From positions 1 through 15,117 of the forward strand of contig NW_013654599.1 of NCBI RefSeq assembly GCF_000499385.1: DNA of 15,117 nt, written 5' to 3'. This DNA comes from Eimeria necatrix (taxonomy: Eukaryota > Apicomplexa > Conoidasida > Eucoccidiorida > Eimeriidae). Position 1 is the stretch's first letter; each line of letters starts with the position of its first letter. Of the stretch, positions 6,725 through 14,213 are shown in pieces. The position numbers and the translations under genes were made by a program. A model generated the notes under the pieces. It did not search any database, was not told where the DNA came from, and saw only the letters and a program-made list of their open reading frames with translations.

Positions 6725-7010
6725 GCTGGCTGTTGTTAGAAACAAAAGGAAAAATAAAAAAAAACAAAAAGGAAAGTGACAAAGAAAAAGACAAAAAAAG
6801 AAAATAAAAAGGAGATAAAAAGAAAACAAAAAAGAAATAAAAAAGAAACAAAAGAAGATAAAAAAGGAAACAAAAAGCAATTAAAAAAACAGAAGAAAAA
6901 TAAATCAAAAAAAACAAAAAGAATTCATTTAAAAATGAAAAATAAATCAAAAAAGCAAAAAGAGGAAATCAAAAAGAACTTCAAGAAAGAAAGTTTCGGC
7001 GGAGTGGTTT
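6725..7010. repeat. Purine/A-rich low-complexity block
   Basis: AAAAGAAACAAAAAGGAAA-type sequence. Open frames on both strands are Lys-rich or Phe-rich and reflect composition only. Confidence 0.8.
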
Positions 7011-7017
7011 CTTTTCA

Positions 7018-7405
7018 AATTGCATTTAATTGATTTAATTAATTTAATTAATTTAATTAATTTAATTAATTAAGTTAATTAAATTAATTAAATTAATTAA
7101 ATTAATTAAATTAATTTAATTAATTTAATTAATTTAATTAATTTAATTAACTTAATTATATTAAATTAAATTAAATCGATTAAATTAATTGACTTGATTT
7201 ATTTAATTTATTTGATTGACTTTTAATTAACTGAATTCGTTGAATTATTTGAAACAACAAACGTCCAAATAATTGGCCTACAAAACAATTAATTAAATGA
7301 GCTAATTAAATTAATTAATTAAATTAAATTAAATAAATATAATTAAATAAATTAAATTGAATTAATTAAATAAATTAAATAAATTAAATTAATTTTAAAA
7401 TAAAA
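7018..7405. repeat. TTAATTAA / AAATT-rich palindromic AT block
   Basis: Long runs of overlapping TTAATTAA, AATTTAATTAA and AAATTAATT words occur, nearly without G or C. The left part runs TTTAATTAA and switches to TTAAATTAA around 7075-7110, giving large self-complementary arms. It could form a cruciform or stem-loop. No gene is seen. Confidence 0.8.
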
Positions 7406-7432
7406 ACTTTTTAATTCACCTGGAACTCTCAC

Positions 7433-7506
7433 TGGCCAGCCCTCCAGCAGCTGCAGCTGGCTGCCGCGCTGCAGGCAAATGGCTGTGCCTCTAAACCCTC
7501 GAGGTG
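7433..7506 (-). CDS. Candidate isolated exon, strand uncertain
   Basis: On the minus strand an acceptor made from the CTG tract (CTGCAGCAG) precedes 7506 and a strong donor (GGCCA|GTGAGA) follows 7433. In one frame it reads RGFRGTAICLQRGSQLQLLE. The same stretch is also open on the plus strand with a GAG|GTGCTG donor. No phase-consistent neighbours were fixed, so this is a low-confidence call. Confidence 0.22.
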
Positions 7507-7511
7507 CTGCT

Positions 7512-7568
<57 letters not shown>
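7505..7568. repeat. Long (CAG)n tract
   Basis: About twenty nearly perfect CAG triplets preceded by GGTGCTGCTG. It is one of the longest pure triplet runs in the window. Confidence 0.9.
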
Positions 7569-7569
<1 letters not shown>

Positions 7570-7595
7570 GTCAGTTTCCCCGAAACGAAACCCCT

Positions 7596-8365
7596 GCAAA
7601 CCCTAAACCCTAAATCCTAGAAGGCTGCTCGGCGAGGATAAACCGCCACCCACAGAATACGTTACACCGGCTAAACCCTAAACCCTAAACCCTAAACCCT
7701 AAACCCTAAACCCCCCCCGTAAGCCTCTAAATTCTGGCGCCCTAAAAAGTCGCTGAAGCCGTCTATCGCTCGCCCCTTCCCCTGAAACCTGAACCCTAAA
7801 CCCTAAACCCTAAACCCTAGATTCTCGGCCGCTTTTGGCCCCCCAAACCCTAAACCCTAGCTGCTAAACCCTGAACCCTAAACCCCGAAGAACCCCAAAC
7901 CCTAAACCCTACGCCCTAAAGAGCTCCAAACTCTAAACCCTAACCCCTGAAGGGCCCCAAACCCTAAACCCTAACCCCTGAAGGGCCCCAAACCCTAAAC
8001 CCTAACCAAACCCTAAACCCCCGGGCCCGGCAACTGCAAGCGCAAAGCCCGCAGCGGCAAAGGCCCACGCCCTAAACCCTAAACCCTAGGCCCGAAACCC
8101 ACGCCCAAACCCTAAACCCTAAACCCTAAACCCTCGAAAAGCCCACTTTTTGTCCTGTCGGGACCCCACAAATTAGGGTTTAGAGATGCCAGTGGCAAGG
8201 GTTTAGAAGCACTGGAAGCAATTCCCCCCCACTCGAAGTGTACAGACAGCTGAGCAAAAGGGCGGCCTTCGCGGACTCGAAAGTTCGAAAGAGAAACCAA
8301 AGAAGCCACGCCCCCTGCACGCAAACCCTAAACCCTAAACCCTAAACCCTAATTTAGCGTTTTGC
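7596..8365 (-). repeat. Telomere-type arrays (AAACCCT on +) with unique islands
   Basis: Arrays occur at 7596-7616, 7672-7712, 7790-7822 and 7844-8010, and at intervals to 8365. Around 7890-8010 a 31-bp unit (CCCCAAACCCTAAACCC plus TAACCCCTGAAGGG) recurs. Islands at 7617-7671, 7713-7789, 8020-8100 and 8185-8325 are open in matched antisense frames. They may hide short exons, but no phase-consistent chain was fixed. A lone GTGTACAGACA, like the degenerate palindromes near 1190, lies at 8238-8248. Confidence 0.8.
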
Positions 8366-8395
8366 GGGCCCCAGCCGCCTCCCCAGCGCCCGCGC

Positions 8396-8528
8396 TAGGG
8401 TTTAGGGTTTAGGGTTCAGCACAGACTCCGCAGCACACGACGAACCGGCGGGCCCGCGCGCCCCAGCCCCTCGCGCCCGCCGGGCTAGGGTTTAGGGTTT
8501 AGGGTTTAGGGTTTAGGGTTTAGGGTTT
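8396..8528 (+). repeat. Telomere-type arrays, TTTAGGG
   Basis: Two blocks (8396-8417 and 8486-8528) flank a GC-rich island of about 70 bp with no recognisable exon. Confidence 0.85.
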
Positions 8529-8536
8529 GGACCGAC

Positions 8537-8597
8537 CCTCGAGGCAGCGGACGGTGAAGTCGTCGAGGACTTCCACTTTGATGGCTCTGTCTAGACA
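8537..8597 (-). CDS. Candidate exon upstream of the membrane-protein gene, strand uncertain
   Basis: After GTGCTGCAG the minus strand reads CLDRAIKVEVLDDFTVRCLE to a possible donor G|GTCGGT. The leftover G would complete a Glu codon with the alternative start of exon 1 at 6439. The intron would be about 2.1 kb, long for this window. The plus strand is also open across the same bases, in antisense codon register and in a second frame, so strand is not settled. Confidence 0.25.
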
Positions 8598-8639
8598 CTG
8601 CAGCACTGTAGTCCTCAAGGGTTTCAAAACAGAAACTTT

Positions 8640-8704
8640 TTCATTTTTTAATTTTTGAGAATAAAAAGATCCCAAATGAGTTGCTGCTGTTATCTTCTGC
8701 TCCT

Positions 8705-8747
<43 letters not shown>

Positions 8748-8883
8748 TGCACCGGCGCAGCAGCAGCGGCAAGGCCAAGGCGCAGCAGCAGCAGCTAAGC
8801 AGCGGCCCAGCAGCAGTGCAGCAGCAGCGCTGCAGCACCAGCGAAGGCCTATTAACCTTGCTGCTGCTGCTGCTGCTGCTGCA

Positions 8884-8915
<32 letters not shown>

Positions 8916-8943
8916 AGCAAATGGGAAGGTCAACAGATATTAG
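8640..8943. repeat. CAG and CTG tracts in opposite orientation
   Basis: A CAG tract (about 8706-8745, with more CAG to about 8830) faces a CTG tract (about 8861-8916) across a short spacer on the same strand. The two arms are complementary and could fold into a long imperfect hairpin. Frames through it are homopolymer artefacts. Confidence 0.8.
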
Positions 8944-8992
8944 GCCAGCGGGCATACAGAAACCTCATGTCACACACGGCGCAGCCAACAGG
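8944..8992 (+). CDS. Candidate plus-strand exon before 9306
   Basis: It is preceded by ACAGATATTAG and followed by GG|GTTTAG. The 49 nt read QRAYRNLMSHTAQPT with two nucleotides on each side, fitting in phase the exon starting at 9306 (GG+G = Gly). An unrelated frame on the minus strand is also open. Support is weak. Confidence 0.22.
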
Positions 8993-9300
8993 GTTTAGGG
9001 TTTAGGGTTTAGGGTTTAGGGTTTGGGGGAACAAGAGCCAGCGCTTCTGTGGTTTGGGGTTTGCAAGAAGTTTTAGTCCTCCTGGGGGTTTAGGGTTCGG
9101 CTGAGGGTTTAGGGTTTGGCTGAGGGTTTAGGGTTTGGTTGAGGGTTTAGGGTTTGGCTGAGGGTTTAGGGTTTGCGTGAGGGTTTGGGGTTTAGCACTA
9201 CGGCTGAATGTCTACGCCGTTGCGCCGAATCGACCCCTCCCCTTGAGGCTTTAGGGTTTAGGGTTTAGGGTTTAGGGTTTAGGGTTTAGGGTTTAGGGTT
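8993..9300 (+). repeat. Telomere-type arrays with a 19-bp higher-order repeat
   Basis: TTTAGGG blocks lie at 8991-9025 and 9250-9300. From 9086 to 9192 a 19-bp unit (two heptamers plus GGCTG-type spacer) occurs about five times with variants. The islands 9026-9085 and 9193-9245 lack a secure exon. Confidence 0.85.
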
Positions 9301-9305
9301 TACAG

Positions 9306-9419
9306 GGAGGGTGACGTTTGCAAATTGGAATGGAAGAGCTTCTCCGAGGGTTTGGAGATCTTCGGGACGGACAGAGACGAGAATGGAAGAGTCTGGAGAA
9401 AGCCTTTCCCCGAGGACCA
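9306..9419 (+). CDS. Plus-strand exon, EF-hand-like segment, unknown protein
   Basis: An acceptor made by the end of the telomere-type array (GGTTTACAG) precedes 9306. The 114-nt exon has one nucleotide, 37 codons, then CA before a possible donor GTGGAC. It reads EGDVCKLEWKSFSEGLEIF, then GTDRDENGRVWRKPFPED. The DRDENGRV segment resembles the first part of an EF-hand loop, but position 12 is Pro rather than Glu, so calcium binding is doubtful. The minus strand is open in antisense codon register with a CCT|GTAAAC donor. The plus strand is preferred because the next plus exon (9947) has a very strong acceptor and fits in phase (CA+A = Gln). Confidence 0.45.
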
Positions 9420-9428
9420 GTGGACCAT

Positions 9429-9496
<68 letters not shown>

Positions 9497-9575
9497 AGGA
9501 ATAAGAAAAGCCCGCCCAGGCCCCGCGGGGGGACGGCAGCGCTGGAGAGGCGCTGCAGGAAAGTCATTGAGAGGC

Positions 9576-9637
<62 letters not shown>

Positions 9638-9741
9638 GGAACCAGTGCTGCAGGTGCTGCTGCAGCTGCTGCTGACCGAGTTGAGTTGTCTGCTGCCGCT
9701 GCTGCTGCTGGGCTGCTGCTGCGTCTCCCGCTGCTGTCCTC

Positions 9742-9778
<37 letters not shown>

Positions 9779-9946
9779 TCCGTGCTGCTGCTGCAGGGGC
9801 TGCAGCGGCTGCTGCCGTGCTGCTGCTGCTGCGGCTCTGGAGTATATCTGCTGCTGCGCTGCAGCAGCAAAAGCTGAAGACCTTTTTGTTCTTTTTGCTG
9901 CTTTTTGTCTTTTTGTTTTTTTCTTTTGTCTTTTTTTGTTTTTCAG
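9420..9946 (+). other. Intron rich in CTG tracts
   Basis: Lies between the exons ending at 9419 and starting at 9947. It holds CTG tracts at about 9430-9495, 9580-9633, 9743-9775 and scattered copies to 9870, then a T-rich tract ending TTTTTTTGTTTTTCAG, which is the strongest acceptor seen on the plus strand. Poly-Leu, poly-Ala and poly-Cys frames here are artefacts of the repeat. Confidence 0.45.
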
Positions 9947-10005
9947 AAAAGATTCAAAAAGCCCCGAAGTGCTCGAAGCGTGGCCAGAGACAGCAAAAAG
10001 GCGAA
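9947..10005 (+). CDS. Plus-strand exon, unknown protein
   Basis: It follows a long T-rich tract ending TTTTTCAG. The 59 nt continue the frame of the exon at 9306 and read KDSKSPEVLEAWPETAKRR, then one nucleotide before GTCGCC. That donor runs straight into AAACCCT heptamers, the same arrangement as two minus-strand introns in this window (GTCCGCC followed by the array). No family is recognised. Confidence 0.5.
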
Positions 10006-10012
10006 GTCGCCA

Positions 10013-10054
10013 AACCCTAAACCCTAAACCCTAAACCCTAAACCCTAAACCCTC
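10013..10054 (-). repeat. Telomere-type array, AAACCCT on + strand
   Basis: About six heptamers, forming most of the short intron after 10005. Confidence 0.9.
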
Positions 10055-10085
10055 GAGGGGCTCCGCTGGTCAGTGAGCCGCACAG

Positions 10086-10120
10086 TCACTGAAGGCACGC
10101 GAGAAGCTGGCCCCGAATGA
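10086..10120 (+). CDS. Possible last exon of the plus-strand gene
   Basis: After GCCGCACAG the frame fits exon 9947-10005 (A+TC = Ile) and reads TEGTREAGPE to a TGA at 10118-10120. A second acceptor after CTCGAG at 10057 is also phase-compatible and ends at a different stop (TGA at 10089-10091). Both versions finish within about 35 bp, so the gene end is better supported than the exact exon. Confidence 0.3.
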
Positions 10121-10129
10121 ATCCGTTTG

Positions 10130-10470
10130 AGGGTTTAGGGTTTAGGGTTTTGTCTGCAGGGCCTGGGGTTTAGGGTTTAGGGTTTGGGGTTTGGTTGAGG
10201 AGTTGGGGTTTAGGGTTCGCGCGGACCCCCAGACCCTCGCTGTTATCCCCTCTTTTAGGGTTTTGCAACCCCGAAACTCCAAAAGGGTTTTATTAATTCT
10301 TTTAATTATTTTTGAATTTAATAAATTTGCAAAAATGGTAAAAACAAAGAAAGTCGTTCACCCCTGCAGCCCCAAACCCGCATCGACACCCTAGCTGCCC
10401 CCTTGCTGCTCGAGGGTTTAGGGTTTAGGGTTTAGGGTTTAGGGTTTAGGGTTTAGGGTTTGGGGACCCC
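10130..10470 (+). repeat. Telomere-type arrays with an AT-rich island
   Basis: TTTAGGG blocks lie at 10132-10150, 10165-10195, 10205-10217 and 10414-10466. The island 10255-10410 includes an AT-rich stretch and a 19-codon ATG frame (MVKTKKVVHPCSPKPASTP) with no splice donor and no other support. Confidence 0.8.
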
Positions 10471-10504
10471 ATTAACCCGTTCCTGAGGTGTTTATTACGT
10501 TTAC

Positions 10505-11216
10505 TCTGCAGGTGCGGGGAAAAAGAAGGGTCTTTTGCCACAAATAATATCCTAAACCCTAGACCCTAAACCCTAGGCCCTAAACCCTAATTGCTAAGCC
10601 CTAAACTCTAAACCCTAAACCCTAAACCCTAAACCCTACAATTTGAAGAGGCCAAGAGCACCTGCATAAGAGCAATAAACCCTCGTAGTGACTTTCTTTT
10701 TTGCAGCCGTTTTTGGCTAGCTAGCCGCAGCTAGCCACCAGCTAGCTGTGGCTAGCTAGCTACTAACTATGGCTAGCTGGAGCTAGCCAGAGCTAGCTGC
10801 GACTAGCTGTAGCTAGCTACGGCCCTCTTCCCAGCTTCTACAGCTAGCTGTATGAGCTAGCTGCAGCTAGCTAGCAGCTAGCTAGCTAGCTAGCTGGCAA
10901 CAGCTAGCCAGAGACGCGCAGTAGCTAGCCACCAACTTTGGCTAGCTAGCTGGACCTAGCTGCAGCCAGCTAGCCGCATCTAGCCATTAGTTCTCACTAG
11001 CCAGCTGCAGCTAGCCACTAGTTCTCGGTACCTGCGGCCAGCTGCAGCTAGCTAGCCGCAGCTAGCTAGCCACAGCTAGCTAGCCGCAGCTAGCAGCAGC
11101 TAGCTAGCCGCAGCTAGCTAGCCGCAGCTAGCTAGCTGGACCCAGCTGGACGAGTTCTTACATCTGCTGCTGTCCGTTTTGGAGGGATTTGGAAAGACAA
11201 CAAAATGAGAGGGCAT
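10505..11216 (-). CDS. Candidate minus-strand exon chain (11216-11162, 10661-10640, 10551-10505)
   Basis: Three islands join in phase. An ATG at 11216 reads MPSHFVVFPNPSKTDSSR to a strong donor (AGAT|GTAAGA). An acceptor CTCTTATGCAG leads to a 22-nt exon encoding ALGLFK, and then GTTTAG leads to a 47-nt exon reading ILFVAKDPSFSPHLQ before GTAAAC. Two different last exons near 10270-10400 fit in phase, so the end is not fixed. The introns are AGCT-rich DNA (11161-10662) and an AAACCCT array (10639-10552). The exons are tiny and several choices were available, so chance agreement is possible. No family is recognised. Confidence 0.28.
10553..10637 (-). repeat. Telomere-type array, partly degenerate, AAACCCT on +
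   Basis: Variant heptamers (AGACCCT, AGGCCCT, AATTGCT, AAGCCCT) followed by four or five perfect AAACCCT copies. Confidence 0.85.
10712..11147. repeat. AGCT/GCTAGC-rich array
   Basis: GCTAGC and AGCTAGCTAGC words recur with CGCAGC, CAGC and GGCTAGC spacers. The core tetranucleotide is self-complementary, so the region can pair with itself in many registers. A second array of the same kind lies at 13513-14117. TAG is frequent in frame and no gene is present. Confidence 0.9.
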
Positions 11217-11225
11217 GGGGCCCCA

Positions 11226-11251
11226 CAGCAGCAGCAGCAGCAGCAACAGCA

Positions 11252-11283
<32 letters not shown>

Positions 11284-11402
11284 TGCTGCTGCTGCTGCTG
11301 CTTCTGTGGGCTTTAGGAAGGCCCCCAGGAGACACTAAAGGCTGCTGCGTGATTTTAAATTAATTTGGAAAGTAAAGGCAGCAGCAGCAGCAGCAGCAGC
11401 AG
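11226..11402. repeat. CAG tract meeting CTG tract, then a second CAG tract
   Basis: CAG with a few CAA triplets (11226-11280) runs directly into CTG (11281-11301), forming an inverted repeat. A (CAG)8 tract follows at about 11379-11402. The intervening sequence shows no gene. Confidence 0.85.
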
Positions 11403-11435
11403 CGAGGAGCAGCAGCCTCGGCGGCGCAGCGGCAT

Positions 11436-11655
11436 AGGGTTTAGGGTTTAGGGTTTAGGGTTTAGGGTTTAGGGTTTGGGCTGTGATGCTCTGCCGGCCT
11501 GCTACATAGGCCCTCCACCTGAAGACACTGCAGGGGTGGCACTTGCTGTTTAGGGTTTAGGGTTTAGGAACTAGGGTCTAGGGTCTAGGGTTTAGGGTTT
11601 AGGAACTAGGGTCCAGGCGTTAGGGTTTAGGGTTTAGGGTTTAGGGTTTAGGGTT
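11436..11655 (+). repeat. Telomere-type arrays with variants
   Basis: TTTAGGG arrays at 11437-11480, 11549-11570 and 11620-11655, with TCTAGGG and GAACTAGGG variants between. The island 11481-11548 is open in matched frames on both strands and has splice-like signals on each; strand and function are unresolved. Confidence 0.8.
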
Positions 11656-11659
11656 CCAT

Positions 11660-11820
11660 AAAAGCACTGCACGACTTCAAAAATCGCCATTAATTTTTTC
11701 TAATTATTCTTTTAATTGTCAATTTGCTTATTTAAATAATTATTTTTTTTTCACATTTTTATTTTTTTTCGCTTTGTGTCCTTTTTTTGTTTATTTGCCA
11801 TCTGTTGGCTTTTCCCCTCA
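11660..11820. other. AT-rich, T-rich stretch ending in acceptor-like CAG
   Basis: Runs of T on the plus strand end in GGCTTTTCCCCTCAG at 11821, a good acceptor by sequence. It is followed only by AAACCCT heptamers, with no exon. No other feature is seen. Confidence 0.5.
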
Positions 11821-11822
11821 GT

Positions 11823-12153
11823 AAACCCTAAACCCTAAACCCTAAACCCTAAACCCTAAACCCTAAACCCTAAAACATAAGTCCTAAATCCTTCCTTCAA
11901 GTTAACGTTTTTCTATGCAGTCTCTTCTGCTCCCTGTATTGAAGAACTCTGAACGCTAAACCCTAAAATCTAAACCCTAAACCCTAAACCCTAAAAGAGC
12001 GGTTAAATGAGGTTTTGGGACATCGCTCAAAGTATTTTTCGATTAAAAAGACAAAAGAGTTAAAAGCCGCGCCAAAAGCAAACAAACGCCACCCAGCCAA
12101 GCCCCACCCCAAACCCTAAACCCTAAACCCTAAACCCTAAACCCTAAACCCTA
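11823..12153 (-). repeat. Telomere-type arrays, AAACCCT on +, with two islands
   Basis: Arrays at 11823-11874, 11950-11995 and 12112-12153. The island 11880-11949 has a strong plus-strand acceptor (CGTTTTTCTATGCAG) followed by SLLLPVLKNSER and a stop, but no upstream plus exon is known. It also has a 27-nt minus-strand frame. The island 12000-12110 shows no secure exon. Confidence 0.8.
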
Positions 12154-12159
12154 GGGGCC

Positions 12160-12230
12160 TCAAACCGCAGGGGCACCCCCAGGAGTTCCGTTGACAGCTT
12201 TTTCTGTCAAAAAAGAGCACAAAAGAGCTC
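12160..12230 (-). CDS. Last seen exon of Armadillo-like gene
   Basis: A strong acceptor (CTTTTTATTTTTCAG) precedes 12230. In the frame set by the previous exon (A+GA = Arg) it reads ALLCSFLTEKAVNG, then TPGGAPAV to TGA at 12162-12160. The first part is amphipathic helix in keeping with the second helix of an Armadillo-type unit. Alternatively a donor at CTGGGG|GTGCCC ends the exon at 12177 and the gene continues to lower coordinates. Two other acceptors or frames in this stretch are open but do not fit the upstream phase. Confidence 0.5.
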
Positions 12231-12568
12231 CTGAAAAATAAAAAGAAATTAAAAATAAAAATAAGAAATAAATAAAAAGAAATTAAAAGAAATTAAAAGA
12301 AATTAAAAGAAGTTAAAAGAAATAAACAGAAGCAAGAAGAAATAAAAAGAAATAAAAAGAAATAAGAAATAAAAAAGATATTTAACGAGAGTAGAAGGGA
12401 CAATAGGACACAAAAATAAAAAGAAATAAAAAGAAATAAAAATAACAAAAATAACAAAAAGAAACAAAAGAAATCAAAAAGAATAAAAGATATTAAGACA
12501 AAAGAAACAAAAAGAAATAAAAAATAAAAATAAAAAGAAATACAAAATTGCAGAAATAAAAAATTAGT

Positions 12569-12609
<41 letters not shown>

Positions 12610-12688
12610 TTAAAAATAAGAAAATAAAAAAATTAGAATTTAAAAACAAAAATAAAAAAAGAAATAAAAACTTTAACTCTTTTCTTAC
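12231..12688 (-). other. T-rich intron of Armadillo-like gene
   Basis: 458 nt from GTAAGA to TTTTTCAG. On the sense strand it is almost wholly TTTCTTTTTATTTC-type repeat (A-rich AAATAAAAAG on the plus strand), a very long polypyrimidine tract. Open frames in it are Phe-rich artefacts. Confidence 0.55.
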
Positions 12689-12746
12689 TTAATAAATATT
12701 CGCACTTCTCTGCATTGAGTCCCTGCTGCTGCAGCTGCTGCAGCTT
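12689..12746 (-). CDS. Exon of Armadillo-like gene (KLQQLQQQG)
   Basis: The acceptor CTTCGTTTCCGCAG precedes 12746 and the donor TTAA|GTAAGA follows 12689. The 58-nt exon starts in phase 0, reads KLQQLQQQGLNAEKCEYLL and leaves one nucleotide. Joined to the preceding exon ending ALICAAGGYQ, it gives the pattern ALICAAGGYQ-KLQQLQQQG. This matches the typical third helix of an Armadillo repeat (hydrophobic, small, Ala-Gly-Gly, then Leu-x-x-Leu). The Gln-rich part is CAG-encoded, but not as a pure run. Confidence 0.6.
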
Positions 12747-12749
12747 CTG

Positions 12750-12757
12750 CGGAAACG

Positions 12758-12794
<37 letters not shown>

Positions 12795-12930
12795 GATTGC
12801 AGCATTAGTTTTAGCAGCAGCAACAGCAGCAGCAGCAGTGACAGCAGTAACAGCAGGCAGGAGCAGCAGCAGCACCACCACCAACACCTACATCAAAACC
12901 AAGACCAGCAGCAGCAGCAGAAGCAGCAGA

Positions 12931-12994
<64 letters not shown>

Positions 12995-13001
12995 AAGGCA
13001 G
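12750..13001. repeat. CAG tracts within an intron
   Basis: CAG at 12759-12791 and, with AAG, AGA and CAA interruptions, at about 12900-12991. On the sense (minus) strand these are CTG tracts, one of which lies directly before the acceptor used at 12746. Confidence 0.85.
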
Positions 13002-13029
13002 GGAAGCAGCCCTCATGGAAAAGCATGAA

Positions 13030-13220
13030 TGGAGGCAAATCAAATGAAAATAAATAAAAGTAAATAAAAATAAGTAAATAAAAATAAATAAAAATAAGTA
13101 AAAATAAATCAAAATTAAAATAAATAAAATGAAATAAAAATATAAATAAATAAATAAATAATAAAATAAATAAAAATAAATAAAAATAAATAAAAATAAA
13201 TAAAAATAAAAATAAAACCA
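13030..13220. repeat. A-rich (AAATAAATAAA) block within an intron
   Basis: Tandem AAATAAAAATAAATAAA on the plus strand, T-rich on the transcript strand. No gene. Confidence 0.85.
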
Positions 13221-13226
13221 CTTGTT

Positions 13227-13262
13227 CTAAGCCCAAAGAGCAGCAATTCCGATCTTGAGCTC
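13227..13262 (-). CDS. Possible alternative last exon of Armadillo-like gene
   Basis: An acceptor (GTGAATTCCCCAG) precedes 13262. In phase 0 after the exon ending at 13351 it reads ELKIGIAALWA and stops at TAG (13229-13227). Use of it would end the protein just after the AGG motif. The intron before it would be only 88 nt, almost pure telomere-type repeat. The downstream exon at 12746 fits the same phase and continues the Armadillo pattern better, so this is offered as an alternative end. Confidence 0.3.
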   Translation of the reverse strand, partial: ELKIGIAALWA

Positions 13263-13275
13263 CTGGGGAATTCAC

Positions 13276-13343
13276 GGTTTAAGGTTTAGGGTTTAGGGTT
13301 TAGGGTTTAGGGTTTAGGGTTTAGGGTTTAGGGTTTAGGGTTT
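13276..13343 (+). repeat. Telomere-type array right after a splice donor
   Basis: Nine or ten TTTAGGG heptamers on the plus strand. On the transcript strand the intron begins GTCCGCC and goes straight into AAACCCT repeats. Confidence 0.9.
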
Positions 13344-13350
13344 GGCGGAC

Positions 13351-13432
13351 TTGGTAGCCTCCAGCAGCGCAAATGAGGGCGTGGGAGTTTTCGTCGTGCT
13401 TCGCAGCAAGACACAAGAAGTCAACTGAGGCG
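13351..13432 (-). CDS. Exon of Armadillo-like gene (ends in AGG motif)
   Basis: An acceptor made of a CTG tract ending TGCCAG precedes 13432 and the donor CCAA|GTCCGC follows 13351. The 82-nt exon has one nucleotide plus 27 codons and reads ASVDFLCLAAKHDENSH, then ALICAAGGYQ. The last segment resembles the start of the third helix of an Armadillo repeat. It fits in phase after the exon at 14128 (AG+C = Ser). The plus strand is open in antisense register but lacks a good acceptor. Confidence 0.6.
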
Positions 13433-13490
<58 letters not shown>

Positions 13491-14127
13491 CAGTAGCAGC
13501 AGCGGCTAAATGAGAGCTAGCCACTAGCTAGGTAGCTAGCTAGCTAGCCAGCTGGGAGCGGGTTGGCTAGCTAGCTAGCTAGCCGAAATGAGGGCTAGCT
13601 AGCTAGCTAGCTAGCTAGCTAGCTAGCTAGCTGTCTACGGGCTAGCTAGCTGGCTAGCTAGCTAGCTAGCTAGCTAAAGGAGAGCTTTCTAGCTGGCTAG
13701 CTAGCTAGCTGGATGCGGGTTGGCTAGCTAGCCAGCTACATGAGGGTTAGCTAGCAAGCAAGCTAGCTAGCCAGCCCTCATTTAGCTAGCTAGCTAATTG
13801 GCTGGCAAGCTAGCCAACTAGCTGGCTAGCTAGCCAGCTAACTAGCTAGCTAGCCAGCCCTCTTGTATCTGGCTAGCTAGTTGGCTAGCTAGCTGGCTAG
13901 CTAGCTAGCTAGCTAGCTAGCAGGCCCTCATGTAGCTGGCTAGCTAGCTAGCTGGCTAGCTAGCTAGCTAGCAGGCCCTCATGCAGCTGGCTAGCTAGCT
14001 GGCGAGCTAGCTAGCTAGCTGGCTAGCTAGCTAGCTAGCCAGCTAGCTAGCAGGCCCTCATGTAGCTGGCTAGCTAGCTAGCTAGCTGGCTAGCTAGCTA
14101 GCTAGCTAGCTAGCTGGTGGGGCTCAC
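13433..14127 (-). other. Intron of Armadillo-like gene: AGCT array plus CTG tract
   Basis: 695 nt from the consensus donor GAG|GTGAGC to the CTG-tract acceptor. On the plus strand it holds a CAG tract at 13437-13487 (with CAGTAGCAG to 13503) and an almost continuous AGCT/GCTAGC array at 13513-14117. Within the array a longer unit marked by GGCCCTCATG(T/C)AGCTGGC recurs at 13923, 13974 and 14053. Confidence 0.6.
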
Positions 14128-14213
14128 CTCAAAAGGGTTTTGTCGGACTTTTCAGTTTGCAACAAGTCGGAAAACAAAAGAGTGAGGGACTTCAAATGCG
14201 TCCAACTTGCACT
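14128..14213 (-). CDS. Exon of Armadillo-like gene
   Basis: An acceptor formed by CCTTGGGTTTAG precedes 14213 and a perfect donor (TTGAG|GTGAGC) follows 14128. The 86-nt exon starts in phase 0, reads SASWTHLKSLTLLFSDL, then LQTEKSDKTLL, and leaves two nucleotides. The composition is that of amphipathic helices. Phase agrees with both neighbours. A second frame in the exon meets a stop early and is rejected. Confidence 0.58.

Noticed and set aside
10322..10394. Small ATG frame MVKTKKVVHPCSPKPASTP as a gene
   Set aside because: There is no donor before the stop, no neighbour in phase, and the end derives partly from heptamer-like sequence.
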